Under the pieces are notes generated by a model. It searched no databases. It saw only the letters and a list, made by a program, of their open reading frames with translations, and had not been told where the DNA came from. Position numbers and translations under genes: made by a program. Shown here piece by piece: positions 18,377 through 29,690 of a stretch of 64,000 nucleotides of DNA (position 1 is the stretch's first letter; every line of letters begins with the position of its first letter). Location: positions 310,001 to 374,000 of the forward strand of contig NZ_CP051293.1 of NCBI RefSeq assembly GCF_013170805.1. The letters run 5' to 3'. The stretch comes from Mesorhizobium sp. NZP2077 (GTDB lineage: Bacteria > Pseudomonadota > Alphaproteobacteria > Rhizobiales > Rhizobiaceae).

Positions 18377-18946
18377 TTGAAGCACCAGTTGAACATCATC
18401 ATCGGCAGCACGCGGCCCGGCCGCGCCGGCCCGGTTTTTGCCGAGTGGCTGGCGACTTTCGCGCGCGAGCATGGAAAATTCGAGCCGGTGCTGACCGACA
18501 TCGCCGCGTTCCACCTGCCGGTGCTCGACGAGCCGCATCATCCGAGGCTTGGCAACTACCAGAACGATCATACCAAGGCCTGGTCGAAGGCGATCGATGC
18601 CGCCGACGCCTTCGTCTTCGTCGCGCCGGAGTATAATTATTTCGTAGCACCCGCGATCGTCAACGCGATCGACTACCTCGCGCGCGAATGGAAGTACAAG
18701 CCGGCCGCCATTTTCAGCTATGGCGGCGTCTCCGGCGGCCTGCGCGCGGCGCAGGCGCTGAAGCCGCTGCTGACCTCGGTGGGTGTCATGCCGATCTCGG
18801 AAGGCGTCGCACTGCCGATGTACCAGAAACTGCTCGACGAGAATGGCGCCTTCAGCGCCAGCGACCAAGTGACCGGTGGCGCCAAGACGATGCTGGACGA
18901 ACTGTTGCGCTGGAGCCAGGCGCTGAAGCCGATGCGCACTGCCTGA
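18377..18946 (+). CDS. NAD(P)H-dependent FMN reductase, TTG start
   Basis: A 189-residue flavodoxin-like reductase. The FMN phosphate loop GSTRPGR appears at residues 9-15, followed by the APEYNYFVAPAIVNAIDYL block that packs on the flavin ring and the YGGVSGGLRAAQ loop, all diagnostic of the NADPH-dependent FMN reductase family. The start is TTG 18377: AAGGAG sits six bases before it and MKHQLNIIIGSTR is the family N-terminus. The reading frame is open far upstream across the antisense of the P450 gene, but that part is not coding. Roles include quinone, chromate or azo reduction. Confidence 0.92.
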   Translation: MKHQLNIIIGSTRPGRAGPVFAEWLATFAREHGKFEPVLTDIAAFHLPVLDEPHHPRLGNYQNDHTKAWSKAIDAADAFVFVAPEYNYFVAPAIVNAIDYLAREWKYKPAAIFSYGGVSGGLRAAQALKPLLTSVGVMPISEGVALPMYQKLLDENGAFSASDQVTGGAKTMLDELLRWSQALKPMRTA

Positions 18947-18971
18947 GGGAGCCGGTTTTAGCCGACTCCCC

Positions 18972-19919
18972 GGCTTGCTCGCGCCATAAAGAGGTGGAAT
19001 GGTCAGCAAACGACTGAGCCGGGGGGCGGTTCGACGTGCGTTTGCTGTTTGCCTTGCTGCTGTTCTTGTCGGCTACCGCCACAGCGGTGGCGGAGCGGCG
19101 CGTGGCATTGGTCATGGCAGAAGACGACTACCGGATGGTTCGGCCACTGGCCAATCCCATCCATGACGGCGAGGCTATGGAAGCGGCGCTGAAGAAGCTC
19201 GGCTTCGAAGTCGTGCTTGAAACCAACCGTGATCTCAGGCGCATGCGGCGCGCCCTCGACGATTTTCGCGACGACGCCAAGGGTGCCGATGTGGCGCTGG
19301 TCTACTTCTCCGGCCATGGCGTCGAAATCTCCGGCGACAACCGGTTGCTGCCGGTCGACGCCGACGCCTCCTCACTTGATCAACTGGACAAGACCAGCCT
19401 GCCACTGGAGGAAGTGCGCGCTGCCGTGGCCGCCACCGCCAAGGTCGGGCTGATCGTGCTCGACGCCTGCCGCAGCGACCCGTTCTCGGCAAGCAGCGGC
19501 GACGGTCGCGGCGTGACCGCGCTGACCAAGGATGTCGCCGACAAGGTCAAGCCAGGCCTTGGCCGCGTCGGGCGAGCGGAAAACATCCTATTTGCTTTCT
19601 CGGCCGCACCCGGCGAGACGGCTGCCGACGGAACCGGCGAGAATTCGCCGTTCACGACGGCGCTGACCAAATATCTCGGCACGGACGGGCTGGAAATCCG
19701 CTCGGTGCTGACCTTGGTGCAGCAGGAGGTTTATGACCTTTCCCGCGGCAAGCAGCTGCCTTATGTCGAAAGCGGCCTGCCAAAACTGTTCTTCGCCGCT
19801 GCCGCCAAGGAACAGCTGCCGGAGCGCGAACGGCTGCTGCTGGCCATGGCCGATGTGACGCCGGAAATGCGCGGCGAGGTCGAGCAGATCGCCAGCGATG
19901 CCGACATGCCGCTGGCGCC
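18972..19919 (+). repeat. Direct repeat, copy A (5' part of the first caspase-like gene)
   Basis: About 948 bp nearly identical to 21730-22676. Differences seen are a few substitutions and one G in the untranslated part, two in the first two codons and one in codon 28 (Ala/Val). The match ends abruptly inside the codons for APLYGAL. Confidence 0.97.
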
Positions 19920-21669
19920 GCTCTATGGCGCGCTGCTGTCGAAGGATCTTGGCTCGCTCGGTCCCGAGCAGCGCTCCGCCAAGCTCAGGGAAGCCGCCGA
20001 TGCCTTCGTCAAGGTGCAGCGGGAAATGACCACGCTGGCCTCGGGTGACCCGGAGGTGACGCAGCTGCGGCAGGAAGCGGAACGGCAGCTCTCGCTCGGT
20101 GCTTTCGATGCCGCTCGCGCCAAGCTCGCTGAGGCAGCGGGAATAGACAAGGATTCGCGCCAGCGGCTCAAGGCCAATTATGTGGAACGCACGCTTTCGG
20201 AAGCGGCAACCCATTCGCTGGAAGGCGGCGCGGCAAGCGCCCTGCTCAGATACCAGCTGGCCGCGGATGGCTATGAGAAGGCGACAGCGCTCTATCGCGA
20301 GGTTAATGGCGAAGACATTCCGGCTGACGATCGGCTGCAGCAGCTCATCACGCTGGCCCGGCTTGGCGATGTCTATACGACGCTGGGCAGGCTGGATGAA
20401 GCCGCCAAGGCCTACAAGGAATGGAACGAAAGATCGACAAAGCGTGCCGGCATCGATCCGACGAATGTTGTCTGGCAGCGGGATGTTTCGCTCAGTCTGG
20501 ACAAGATGGGCGATACCGCCGTTGCCCAGGGCAAGCTCGGCGATGGCCTTGCCGACTACCAGGCATCGGCTGATATCGCCGAGAAGGTGGCTGCCGCGGC
20601 TCCGGCCGAGCTCGAATGGCAGAGCGATCTCTCGTTTAGTTACGACCGGATCGGCTATGTCATGCGCTCACAAGGCAATCTCAAGGACGCGATGCCCTAC
20701 TACCAGAAGGCGCTGGAGATTTCCAAACGGGTTGCCGGACTCGAACCCGACAACATCGTCTGGCAGCGCCGGCTCGGTGTGGCCCACGATACGATCGGTG
20801 ACGTGCTCATCATTGAGGGCGACTACAGCCGGGCGCTCGACGCCTTCAGTTCGGGCTTTGCCATATGGCGGAAGTTGACGGAGCTGGATCCCACCAATCT
20901 TACCTGGCAACGCGACCTGTGCGTCTCCTACACCAAGATCGGCGACAGTTTGCAGATATTGGGCGAATACAAGGAGGCGATCGTTTCCTATCAGGCCGGC
21001 CTGGCCGTGAGTTCGGCCCTTGCCAGCGCCGATCCCGAAAATCTCGAAGGCCAGCGCGATCTCGCGATCCTGCATGACAGCATCGGCGACGCGCAGCTCA
21101 ATCTGCAGGCAAATGCAGAGGCTCTCGCCGCATTCAACGAGGCCAACCATATCTGGGAAACGCTGGTCGCCACCGACCAGAGCAACACGCGGTGGCTGCG
21201 CGATCTCGAAATCAACTACAGCAAGCTGGGCGACGCGCATCTGGCGAATGGCGAGCCGGAAGCAGCTCTGTCCGCCTACAAATCGGCACTCAATGCATCT
21301 CTAGCCCTCACCGGAAACGACGCCAGCAACAGCCTCTGGCAACGCGATCTGGCGATCAATTGCGGCAAGATCGGCGATCTCCTGGCAAGATCGGGCAACA
21401 AGGATCTCGCTGCCCAATTTTTCCAGCAGTCGCTCGACATCTCCGCACGCTTCTCTGCCATCGATCCGGACAATTCGATGTGGCTGCGCGATATGATCAT
21501 CGACCATTTCAAAATGGCCGAGATGGGCCTTGATGTCCGTTCCAATTTGACGACGGCCCTCAAGATTGCGTCCGACATGCAGCAGGCCGGCATCCTCTCG
21601 CCCACGGACGCCTGGATTCCAGATGAATTGCGCAGACGGCTCAAGCTGCTGGATGCGCCAGCCAAATAA
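19036..21669 (+). CDS. Secreted caspase-like (C14) protease with TPR-like repeats, copy 1
   Basis: An 877-residue protein. An N-terminal signal peptide (RLLFALLLFLSATATAVAE) leads into a caspase-like p20 domain with the catalytic dyad intact: His94 in YFSGHGVE and Cys145 in VLDACRSDP. A helical linker (about 260-470) is followed from residue 480 by seven 48-50-residue repeats plus a partial eighth, each opening with W-Q-R-D-L and containing K-I-G-D and a Y...AL..I...L pattern, a TPR-like solenoid. The start is taken as GTG 19036, because later starts lose the signal peptide. Bacterial caspase homologues (orthocaspases) usually cleave after Arg or Lys; targets and role here are unknown. Tandem with a paralogue. 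Confidence 0.88.
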   Translation: MRLLFALLLFLSATATAVAERRVALVMAEDDYRMVRPLANPIHDGEAMEAALKKLGFEVVLETNRDLRRMRRALDDFRDDAKGADVALVYFSGHGVEISGDNRLLPVDADASSLDQLDKTSLPLEEVRAAVAATAKVGLIVLDACRSDPFSASSGDGRGVTALTKDVADKVKPGLGRVGRAENILFAFSAAPGETAADGTGENSPFTTALTKYLGTDGLEIRSVLTLVQQEVYDLSRGKQLPYVESGLPKLFFAAAAKEQLPERERLLLAMADVTPEMRGEVEQIASDADMPLAPLYGALLSKDLGSLGPEQRSAKLREAADAFVKVQREMTTLASGDPEVTQLRQEAERQLSLGAFDAARAKLAEAAGIDKDSRQRLKANYVERTLSEAATHSLEGGAASALLRYQLAADGYEKATALYREVNGEDIPADDRLQQLITLARLGDVYTTLGRLDEAAKAYKEWNERSTKRAGIDPTNVVWQRDVSLSLDKMGDTAVAQGKLGDGLADYQASADIAEKVAAAAPAELEWQSDLSFSYDRIGYVMRSQGNLKDAMPYYQKALEISKRVAGLEPDNIVWQRRLGVAHDTIGDVLIIEGDYSRALDAFSSGFAIWRKLTELDPTNLTWQRDLCVSYTKIGDSLQILGEYKEAIVSYQAGLAVSSALASADPENLEGQRDLAILHDSIGDAQLNLQANAEALAAFNEANHIWETLVATDQSNTRWLRDLEINYSKLGDAHLANGEPEAALSAYKSALNASLALTGNDASNSLWQRDLAINCGKIGDLLARSGNKDLAAQFFQQSLDISARFSAIDPDNSMWLRDMIIDHFKMAEMGLDVRSNLTTALKIASDMQQAGILSPTDAWIPDELRRRLKLLDAPAK

Positions 21670-21729
21670 CGAAGCTGGCACCGGAAACCCTGGCGGGTAA
21701 CGCTGCCTGAAAAAGCCGGCTTTCGGCCT

Positions 21730-22676
21730 GGCTTGCTCGCGCCATAAAGAGGTGGAATGGTCGGCAGGTGACTGAGCCGGGGGCGGTTCGACTTGCGCTT
21801 GCTGTTTGCCTTGCTGCTGTTCTTGTCGGCTACCGCCACAGCGGTGGCGGAGCGGCGCGTGGCATTGGTCATGGTAGAAGACGACTACCGGATGGTTCGG
21901 CCACTGGCCAATCCCATCCATGACGGCGAGGCTATGGAAGCGGCGCTGAAGAAGCTCGGCTTCGAAGTCGTGCTTGAAACCAACCGTGATCTCAGGCGCA
22001 TGCGGCGCGCCCTCGACGATTTTCGCGACGACGCCAAGGGTGCCGATGTGGCGCTGGTCTACTTCTCCGGCCATGGCGTCGAAATCTCCGGCGACAACCG
22101 GTTGCTGCCGGTCGACGCCGACGCCTCCTCACTTGATCAACTGGACAAGACCAGCCTGCCACTGGAGGAAGTGCGCGCTGCCGTGGCCGCCACCGCCAAG
22201 GTCGGGCTGATCGTGCTCGACGCCTGCCGCAGCGACCCGTTCTCGGCAAGCAGCGGCGACGGTCGCGGCGTGACCGCGCTGACCAAGGATGTCGCCGACA
22301 AGGTCAAGCCAGGCCTTGGCCGCGTCGGGCGAGCGGAAAACATCCTATTTGCTTTCTCGGCCGCACCCGGCGAGACGGCTGCCGACGGAACCGGCGAGAA
22401 TTCGCCGTTCACGACGGCGCTGACCAAATATCTCGGCACGGACGGGCTGGAAATCCGCTCGGTGCTGACCTTGGTGCAGCAGGAGGTTTATGACCTTTCC
22501 CGCGGCAAGCAGCTGCCTTATGTCGAAAGCGGCCTGCCAAAACTGTTCTTCGCCGCTGCCGCCAAGGAACAGCTGCCGGAGCGCGAACGGCTGCTGCTGG
22601 CCATGGCCGATGTGACGCCGGAAATGCGCGGCGAGGTCGAGCAGATCGCCAGCGATGCCGACATGCCGCTGGCGCC
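21730..22676 (+). repeat. Direct repeat, copy B (5' part of the second caspase-like gene)
   Basis: About 947 bp matching 18972-19919. Beyond 22676 the two genes remain homologous in protein but differ strongly in DNA, so this is a sharp identity boundary within a longer paralogous pair. Confidence 0.97.
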
Positions 22677-24423
22677 CCTTTATGGCGCGCTGATCGGCAC
22701 CGACACCAGCCATTTGTCGGCGGACAGCCTGAACGCCCGGCTGCGCGAGGCGGCCGACGCCTTCGTCAAGGTACGCAGCGAAATGAAGACGCTTGCCTCC
22801 GACGACCCGCAGGTGACGGAGCTGCGCCGGCAGGCCGAGGAGCAGCTTTCGCTCGGCGCCTTCGATGGCGCCCGCGCCCTTCTCGCCAAGGCCGCCGACA
22901 TCGACAATGTTTCGCGTCAGGCGCTGAAGGTCAATTTCGTCAGCCGCACCCTGTCCGAGGCCGCGACGCGCTTCCTCTCCGGCGGTGCGGCGCGCGCCGA
23001 CCTCGACTACGCCACGGCCATCAGTGACTATGAATCGGTGCTGGCGCTGTATGGCGAGGCCGGGCAGACCTCGCTCAACCTGGAACAGGCCGACCGCCAG
23101 AGCCGCACGCTGGAGGAACTCGGTATTCTATATACGACGGCGGGCAATGTCGAGGCGGCCGGCCGCGCCTTTACCGCGCTCGTGGCCAACCTCGAGCAGC
23201 GTTCGCGTCAGGAAACCGATCCCAGCGTCAAGCGCGATCTCGCCATCAGCCATATCAAGCTCGCCAACACTGAGATGGCGCAAGGTGACCTGCCGACCTC
23301 GCTGGAAAACTATGAGGCGGCCAGGGATATGCTGCAGGATCTGACCGCAAGCGTGCCGGACAAGAAAGGCTGGCTCGGCGACCTTGCCATGGCCAATGAC
23401 AAGATCGGCAACGTGCTGGCGACGCAAGGCAATCTGGGCGCGGGGGCCAAGGCCTATCAGCAAAGCCTGTCGATCAAGCAGCAGTTGGCCGATGCCGAGC
23501 CGAACAGCGCCGATCTGCTGCGCGACCTGACCATAACCTATGACGAAATCGGCGACCTTGCCCGGACCGCCGGCCAGTTGGACAGCGCCCAGGCGGCCTT
23601 TGAAGAGAGCCTGAGAATTCGGCTGGTGCTGGCCGATGACAGACCCGATGCCCCCGAGCGTCAGCGCGCTGTCGCTGTCAGCCAGGAGAGGATCGGTGAC
23701 GTGCTGCGCGAGCGCGGCGACGCCGCCGGTGCGCTCGGGGCCTACACCAAGAGCCAGGCGATCGCCGAAGACCTGGTGCGCCGTGACCCTAACGATACCG
23801 ACTTGAAGCGCGACCTGTCGATCAGTTACGCCAAGACCGGCAACGCGCTCAACGACCAGGAGAACTGGCCGGCAGCACTGGCTTCCTATCAGCAGGCGCT
23901 GACTGTCGCGCGTGACCTTGCCGCTGATGACCCCGGCAACACCGACTGGCAGCGCGACCTGTCGGTCTGTCTTGAAAAGGTTGCCGGTGTGCTTGATGCC
24001 CAGGGCAATGTCGGCGATGCATTGCAAAACTACCAGGACAGTCTTGTCATTGCCGACCGTCTGGCGAAGCTCGACCCAGGCAATTCCGACTGGCAACGCG
24101 ACCTCTCTATCACTCTGTCGGAAATCGGCATGCTGGAGACCAAGCAGCGCCATTTCGAGGGCTCCAAGAAGGCTTTCGAAGCCAGCCTCGAAATCCGCCA
24201 GAAACTGGCCCAGTCCGATCCCAACAATGCGATCTGGCAATTCGATCTGGTGCAGGCCTACATCAACTATGCGTATGTGGCGAAAGATCCGAAGGCCGCG
24301 CTGACCCAGGCGCTGAACCTGACGCTTGAGCTCGACCGCACCGGCCGGCTGGCGCCCAGAGACAAATCCACGATCAAATATTTGCGCGGCCTTCTCGCCA
24401 AATTCAACGCCCAAAAAAAATAG
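21793..24423 (+). CDS. Secreted caspase-like (C14) protease with TPR-like repeats, copy 2
   Basis: An 876-residue paralogue of the preceding gene. Residues 1-297 are identical to copy 1 except residue 28, including the signal peptide, His94 and Cys145. From residue 298 on it diverges: the linker keeps blocks such as LREAADAFVKV and RTLSEAAT, and the repeat region from residue 480 holds seven TPR-like units plus a partial one with different surface residues (KRDLAISHIKL, WQRDLSVCLEKV, WQRDLSITLSEI). The start is TTG 21793, aligned with the GTG of copy 1. The gene is followed by a stem-loop and the gyrB promoter. Different repeat domains suggest different partners for one protease module. Confidence 0.88.
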   Translation: MRLLFALLLFLSATATAVAERRVALVMVEDDYRMVRPLANPIHDGEAMEAALKKLGFEVVLETNRDLRRMRRALDDFRDDAKGADVALVYFSGHGVEISGDNRLLPVDADASSLDQLDKTSLPLEEVRAAVAATAKVGLIVLDACRSDPFSASSGDGRGVTALTKDVADKVKPGLGRVGRAENILFAFSAAPGETAADGTGENSPFTTALTKYLGTDGLEIRSVLTLVQQEVYDLSRGKQLPYVESGLPKLFFAAAAKEQLPERERLLLAMADVTPEMRGEVEQIASDADMPLAPLYGALIGTDTSHLSADSLNARLREAADAFVKVRSEMKTLASDDPQVTELRRQAEEQLSLGAFDGARALLAKAADIDNVSRQALKVNFVSRTLSEAATRFLSGGAARADLDYATAISDYESVLALYGEAGQTSLNLEQADRQSRTLEELGILYTTAGNVEAAGRAFTALVANLEQRSRQETDPSVKRDLAISHIKLANTEMAQGDLPTSLENYEAARDMLQDLTASVPDKKGWLGDLAMANDKIGNVLATQGNLGAGAKAYQQSLSIKQQLADAEPNSADLLRDLTITYDEIGDLARTAGQLDSAQAAFEESLRIRLVLADDRPDAPERQRAVAVSQERIGDVLRERGDAAGALGAYTKSQAIAEDLVRRDPNDTDLKRDLSISYAKTGNALNDQENWPAALASYQQALTVARDLAADDPGNTDWQRDLSVCLEKVAGVLDAQGNVGDALQNYQDSLVIADRLAKLDPGNSDWQRDLSITLSEIGMLETKQRHFEGSKKAFEASLEIRQKLAQSDPNNAIWQFDLVQAYINYAYVAKDPKAALTQALNLTLELDRTGRLAPRDKSTIKYLRGLLAKFNAQKK

Positions 24424-24430
24424 CCGGCTG

Positions 24431-24451
24431 CCGGCCCGGGATTTGGGCCGG
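24431..24451 (+). other. Stem-loop after the second caspase-like gene
   Basis: CCGGCCC pairs with GGGCCGG around a 7-base loop, eight bases after the stop codon. No T-tract follows, so it is a weak terminator at best, or an mRNA 3' stabiliser. Confidence 0.45.
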
Positions 24452-24463
24452 AAATGCCCGTAA

Positions 24464-27040
<2,577 letters not shown>

Positions 27041-27123
27041 TCTCGATATCGATCCCTGACGTTGACGCGCCGCGGCGCGCCAAGTTTTCCTTCTGTGCCA
27101 ATAAAATCATTTTATGCCCCGCC

Positions 27124-27148
27124 GGAACGGAAGGCCTCCGACGACATT
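27124..27148 (+). promoter_or_regulatory. Possible EcfG (general stress sigma) promoter
   Basis: GGAAC at 27124-27128 is followed after 16 bases by CATT at 27145-27148. The EcfG/RpoE2 consensus in rhizobia is GGAAC-N16/17-CGTT, so the -10 misses one base. It lies about 40 bp before a 25-codon gene and would fit a stress-inducible small membrane protein. Tentative. Confidence 0.35.
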
Positions 27149-27187
27149 GTGACAACATCGATCACAATTTCTCACAGGAGGCTTTTC

Positions 27188-27265
27188 ATGGGACGTGGCA
27201 TTTTGCTCTGGTTGCTCGGTATTCCGATTCCGATCATCATTCTCATCATGCTGTTCGTACGGTAG
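27188..27265 (+). CDS. 25-residue hydrophobic membrane peptide
   Basis: ATG 27188 follows a perfect AGGAGG with seven-base spacing. The product is a single transmembrane helix with the pattern GILLWLLG-IPIPIIILIMLF, a short basic N-terminus (MGRG) and a terminal Arg. The longer in-frame reading from 27062 has no ribosome site and is rejected. It ends ten bases before the next membrane-protein gene, so the two are probably one transcript. Short peptides with this WLLGxPIPIIIL pattern recur in Rhizobiales as unnamed proteins, as far as I recall. Function unknown. Confidence 0.7.
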   Translation: MGRGILLWLLGIPIPIIILIMLFVR

Positions 27266-27274
27266 GGGGCGTCG

Positions 27275-28192
27275 ATGCAGTCCACCGTGTCGGCTATCGA
27301 CCTGTCCGCTTCGGAAGAATCCTCCGCCACAGCCGTCAGCTGGGGGCCGATCATCGCCGGGGCCTTCGCGGCTTCGACCTTGACCTTTATCCTCATGCTG
27401 CTTGGCTCAGGGCTTGGGCTCAGCATGGTTTCACCGTGGTCGGGGTCCGGCGCGTCGATCACCACCTTCGCAGTGTCGACCGCCATCTGGCTGATCATCG
27501 TGCAATGGCTGTCCTCCGGCGTCGGCGGCTACCTTGCCGGACGCCTGCGCACCAAATGGGTCGGCATCCACACTGACGAGGTGTATTTCCGTGACACCGC
27601 TCATGGCTTCCTTGCCTGGGCGCTGGCTACACTGCTCGTCGTCGGCGTCCTCGGTTCAGCACTTTCCGCAGCGCTTGGTACAGGCGTGCAGGCGGTCTCC
27701 ACCGTAGCGTCGGGCGCTGCCATGGGTGCATCGGCCGGCGCGTCCGCCGATGCCGGCGGCGCATCGACCGACAACGCAACCTCCTATCTGGTGGATTCGC
27801 TGTTCCGTCCCGCCGATCCGAGCAAGCTCGGGGCGGCTGGTCCGGACGGTAACGCCGCCGCGGTTGGTCAGGCCTCACGAGTCTTGATCGCCAGTGCCGC
27901 CGCGGGCGAGATTTCGGCCGACGACAAGACCTATCTCTCGCAACTGGTTGCCGCCCGCACCGGCCTTTCCGAGGCGGACGCCAAGGCGCGTGTCGATGCC
28001 CTGGTTGCCAAGGTCGAGGACGCCAAGGTCAAGGCCAAGCAGGCCGCCGATACAGCCAGGAAGGGCAGTGCGACCTTTGCCCTGCTTGGCGCCTTGTCGC
28101 TGGTCATCGGCGCCTTCATCGCCAGTGCCGCGGCCGCTCTCGGCGGCAGGCAGCGCGACGAAGAGGAAGCGGTTTTCCTGACCAGCCGCTAA
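27275..28192 (+). CDS. Hypothetical multi-pass membrane protein
   Basis: A 305-residue protein of unknown function. After a polar N-terminus there are three to four hydrophobic segments (about 25-50, 65-90, 115-140), a long Ala/Gly/Asp/Lys-rich soluble stretch (about 145-265) with a predicted helical, coiled-coil-like part (EADAKARVDALVAKVEDAKVKAKQAA), and a C-terminal membrane helix followed by an acidic tail. Similar proteins in rhizobia are sometimes called PhnA-like without biochemical support. GGGGG precedes the start at 27275. It follows the 25-residue peptide gene and ends before a bidirectional terminator. Confidence 0.75.
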   Translation: MQSTVSAIDLSASEESSATAVSWGPIIAGAFAASTLTFILMLLGSGLGLSMVSPWSGSGASITTFAVSTAIWLIIVQWLSSGVGGYLAGRLRTKWVGIHTDEVYFRDTAHGFLAWALATLLVVGVLGSALSAALGTGVQAVSTVASGAAMGASAGASADAGGASTDNATSYLVDSLFRPADPSKLGAAGPDGNAAAVGQASRVLIASAAAGEISADDKTYLSQLVAARTGLSEADAKARVDALVAKVEDAKVKAKQAADTARKGSATFALLGALSLVIGAFIASAAAALGGRQRDEEEAVFLTSR

Positions 28193-28219
28193 ACGGGCAG
28201 ACAGTTCCCCAGAATTGAA

Positions 28220-28249
28220 AGAGCCCGGCTTCGAAACCGGGCTCTTTGC
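28220..28249. terminator. Bidirectional intrinsic terminator
   Basis: AAAGAGCCCGG pairs with CCGGGCTCTTT around the loop CTTCGAAA. The flanking A and T runs allow it to serve both the plus-strand membrane gene and the minus-strand pnt operon, whose last gene ends at 28278. Confidence 0.88.
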
Positions 28250-28277
28250 TATTCGGATATCGAGACTATCAGCTGGA

Positions 28278-29684
28278 TCAGTGATCCATGGCCTTGACGA
28301 TTTCCTCGGTCATCTTCTTGGCATCGCCGAGCAGCATCATGGTGCCGTCCTTGTAGAACAGCGTGTTGTCGATGCCGGCATAGCCGGAGCCGAGCGAGCG
28401 CTTGACGAACAGGCAGGTGCGGGCCTTGTCGACGTCGAGGATCGGCATGCCATAGATCGGCGACGACTTGTCGTCGCGGGCCGAAGGGTTGGTGACATCG
28501 TTGGCGCCGATGACATAGGCGACGTCGGCCTGGGCGAATTCGGAGTTGATGTCCTCGAGCTCGAACACCTCGTCATAAGGCACATTGGCTTCGGCCAGCA
28601 GCACGTTCATGTGGCCCGGCATACGGCCGGCGACCGGGTGGATGGCGTATTTGACGTCGACACCGTTGGCCTTGAGCTTGTCAGCCATTTCGCGCAGCGC
28701 ATGCTGTGCCTGGGCGACCGCCATGCCGTAGCCCGGCACGATGATGACCTTTTGCGCGTTCATCATCAGATAGGCGGCGTCATCCGCCGAGCCCTGCTTG
28801 ACAGTGCGCTCGATGCCATCGTCGGCCGCAGCCGCGGTCTCGCCGCCGAAGCCGCCGAGGATGACCGAGATGAAGCTGCGGTTCATGCCTTTGCACATAA
28901 TGTAGGACAGGATCGCGCCGGACGAGCCCACCAGCGCGCCGGTGATGATCAGTGCCAGATTGCCGAGCGTGAAGCCGAGCGCTGCCGCCGCCCAGCCGGA
29001 ATAGGAGTTGAGCATCGAGACGACGACCGGCATGTCGGCGCCGCCGATCGGGATGATCAAGAGGATGCCGAGCACCAGCGAGGCGGCGACGATCAGCCAG
29101 AAAACAAGCTTCGATTCCGTGCCGACCAGCAGCACGATCAGCACGATCAGTGCGACGCCAAGCGCGGCGTTGATGAAGTGGCGGCCGCCGATCATGATCG
29201 GCTTGCCGGACATGCGGCCGTCGAGCTTGAGGAAGGCGATGACCGAACCGGTGAAGGTGATGGCGCCGATGGCGACGCCGAGGCTCATCTCGATCAGCGC
29301 CTGGGCATGGATGTTGCCCGCCGTGCCGATGCTAAAACTTTCCGGCGCGTAGATGGCCGCAGCAGCCACCATGACGGCGGCAAGGCCGACGAGGCTGTGG
29401 AAGGCAGCAACCAGCTGCGGCATCGAGGTCATGGCGATGCGGCGCGCGGTGACGGCGCCGACGCTACCGCCAATGGCGAGGCCAAGCACGATCAGCCCGT
29501 AGCGGCCGGCCGACGGGACAAACGGAATCGCCAGCGCCAGCGTGGTAGCGATGGCGATACCCATGCCGATCATGCCGTACATATTGCCCTGGCGGCTGGT
29601 GGTCGGATGCGACAGGCCACGCAGCGCCATGATGAACAGGACGCCGGAGACCAGATAGAGGAAGGACGCGAAGTTGGCGTTCAT
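28278..29684 (-). CDS. pntB: NAD(P) transhydrogenase subunit beta
   Basis: Proton-translocating transhydrogenase subunit that couples proton entry to hydride transfer from NADH to NADP. The 468-residue protein has a membrane domain of about eight or nine helices (residues 1-265) and the C-terminal NADP(H)-binding dIII domain, with VIIVPGYGMAVAQAQHA as the GYGMAVAQ dinucleotide loop, and ANDVTNPSARDD and RSLGSGYAGIDN closing it. Third gene of the operon, six bases after pntAB. Confidence 0.97.
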   Translation of the reverse strand: MNANFASFLYLVSGVLFIMALRGLSHPTTSRQGNMYGMIGMGIAIATTLALAIPFVPSAGRYGLIVLGLAIGGSVGAVTARRIAMTSMPQLVAAFHSLVGLAAVMVAAAAIYAPESFSIGTAGNIHAQALIEMSLGVAIGAITFTGSVIAFLKLDGRMSGKPIMIGGRHFINAALGVALIVLIVLLVGTESKLVFWLIVAASLVLGILLIIPIGGADMPVVVSMLNSYSGWAAAALGFTLGNLALIITGALVGSSGAILSYIMCKGMNRSFISVILGGFGGETAAAADDGIERTVKQGSADDAAYLMMNAQKVIIVPGYGMAVAQAQHALREMADKLKANGVDVKYAIHPVAGRMPGHMNVLLAEANVPYDEVFELEDINSEFAQADVAYVIGANDVTNPSARDDKSSPIYGMPILDVDKARTCLFVKRSLGSGYAGIDNTLFYKDGTMMLLGDAKKMTEEIVKAMDH

Positions 29685-29690
29685 GGCGCT

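Noticed and set aside
18999..19035. ATG 37 bp upstream of the first caspase-like gene as its start
   Set aside because: It is out of frame with the signal peptide, and in the second copy the same frame stops after four codons.
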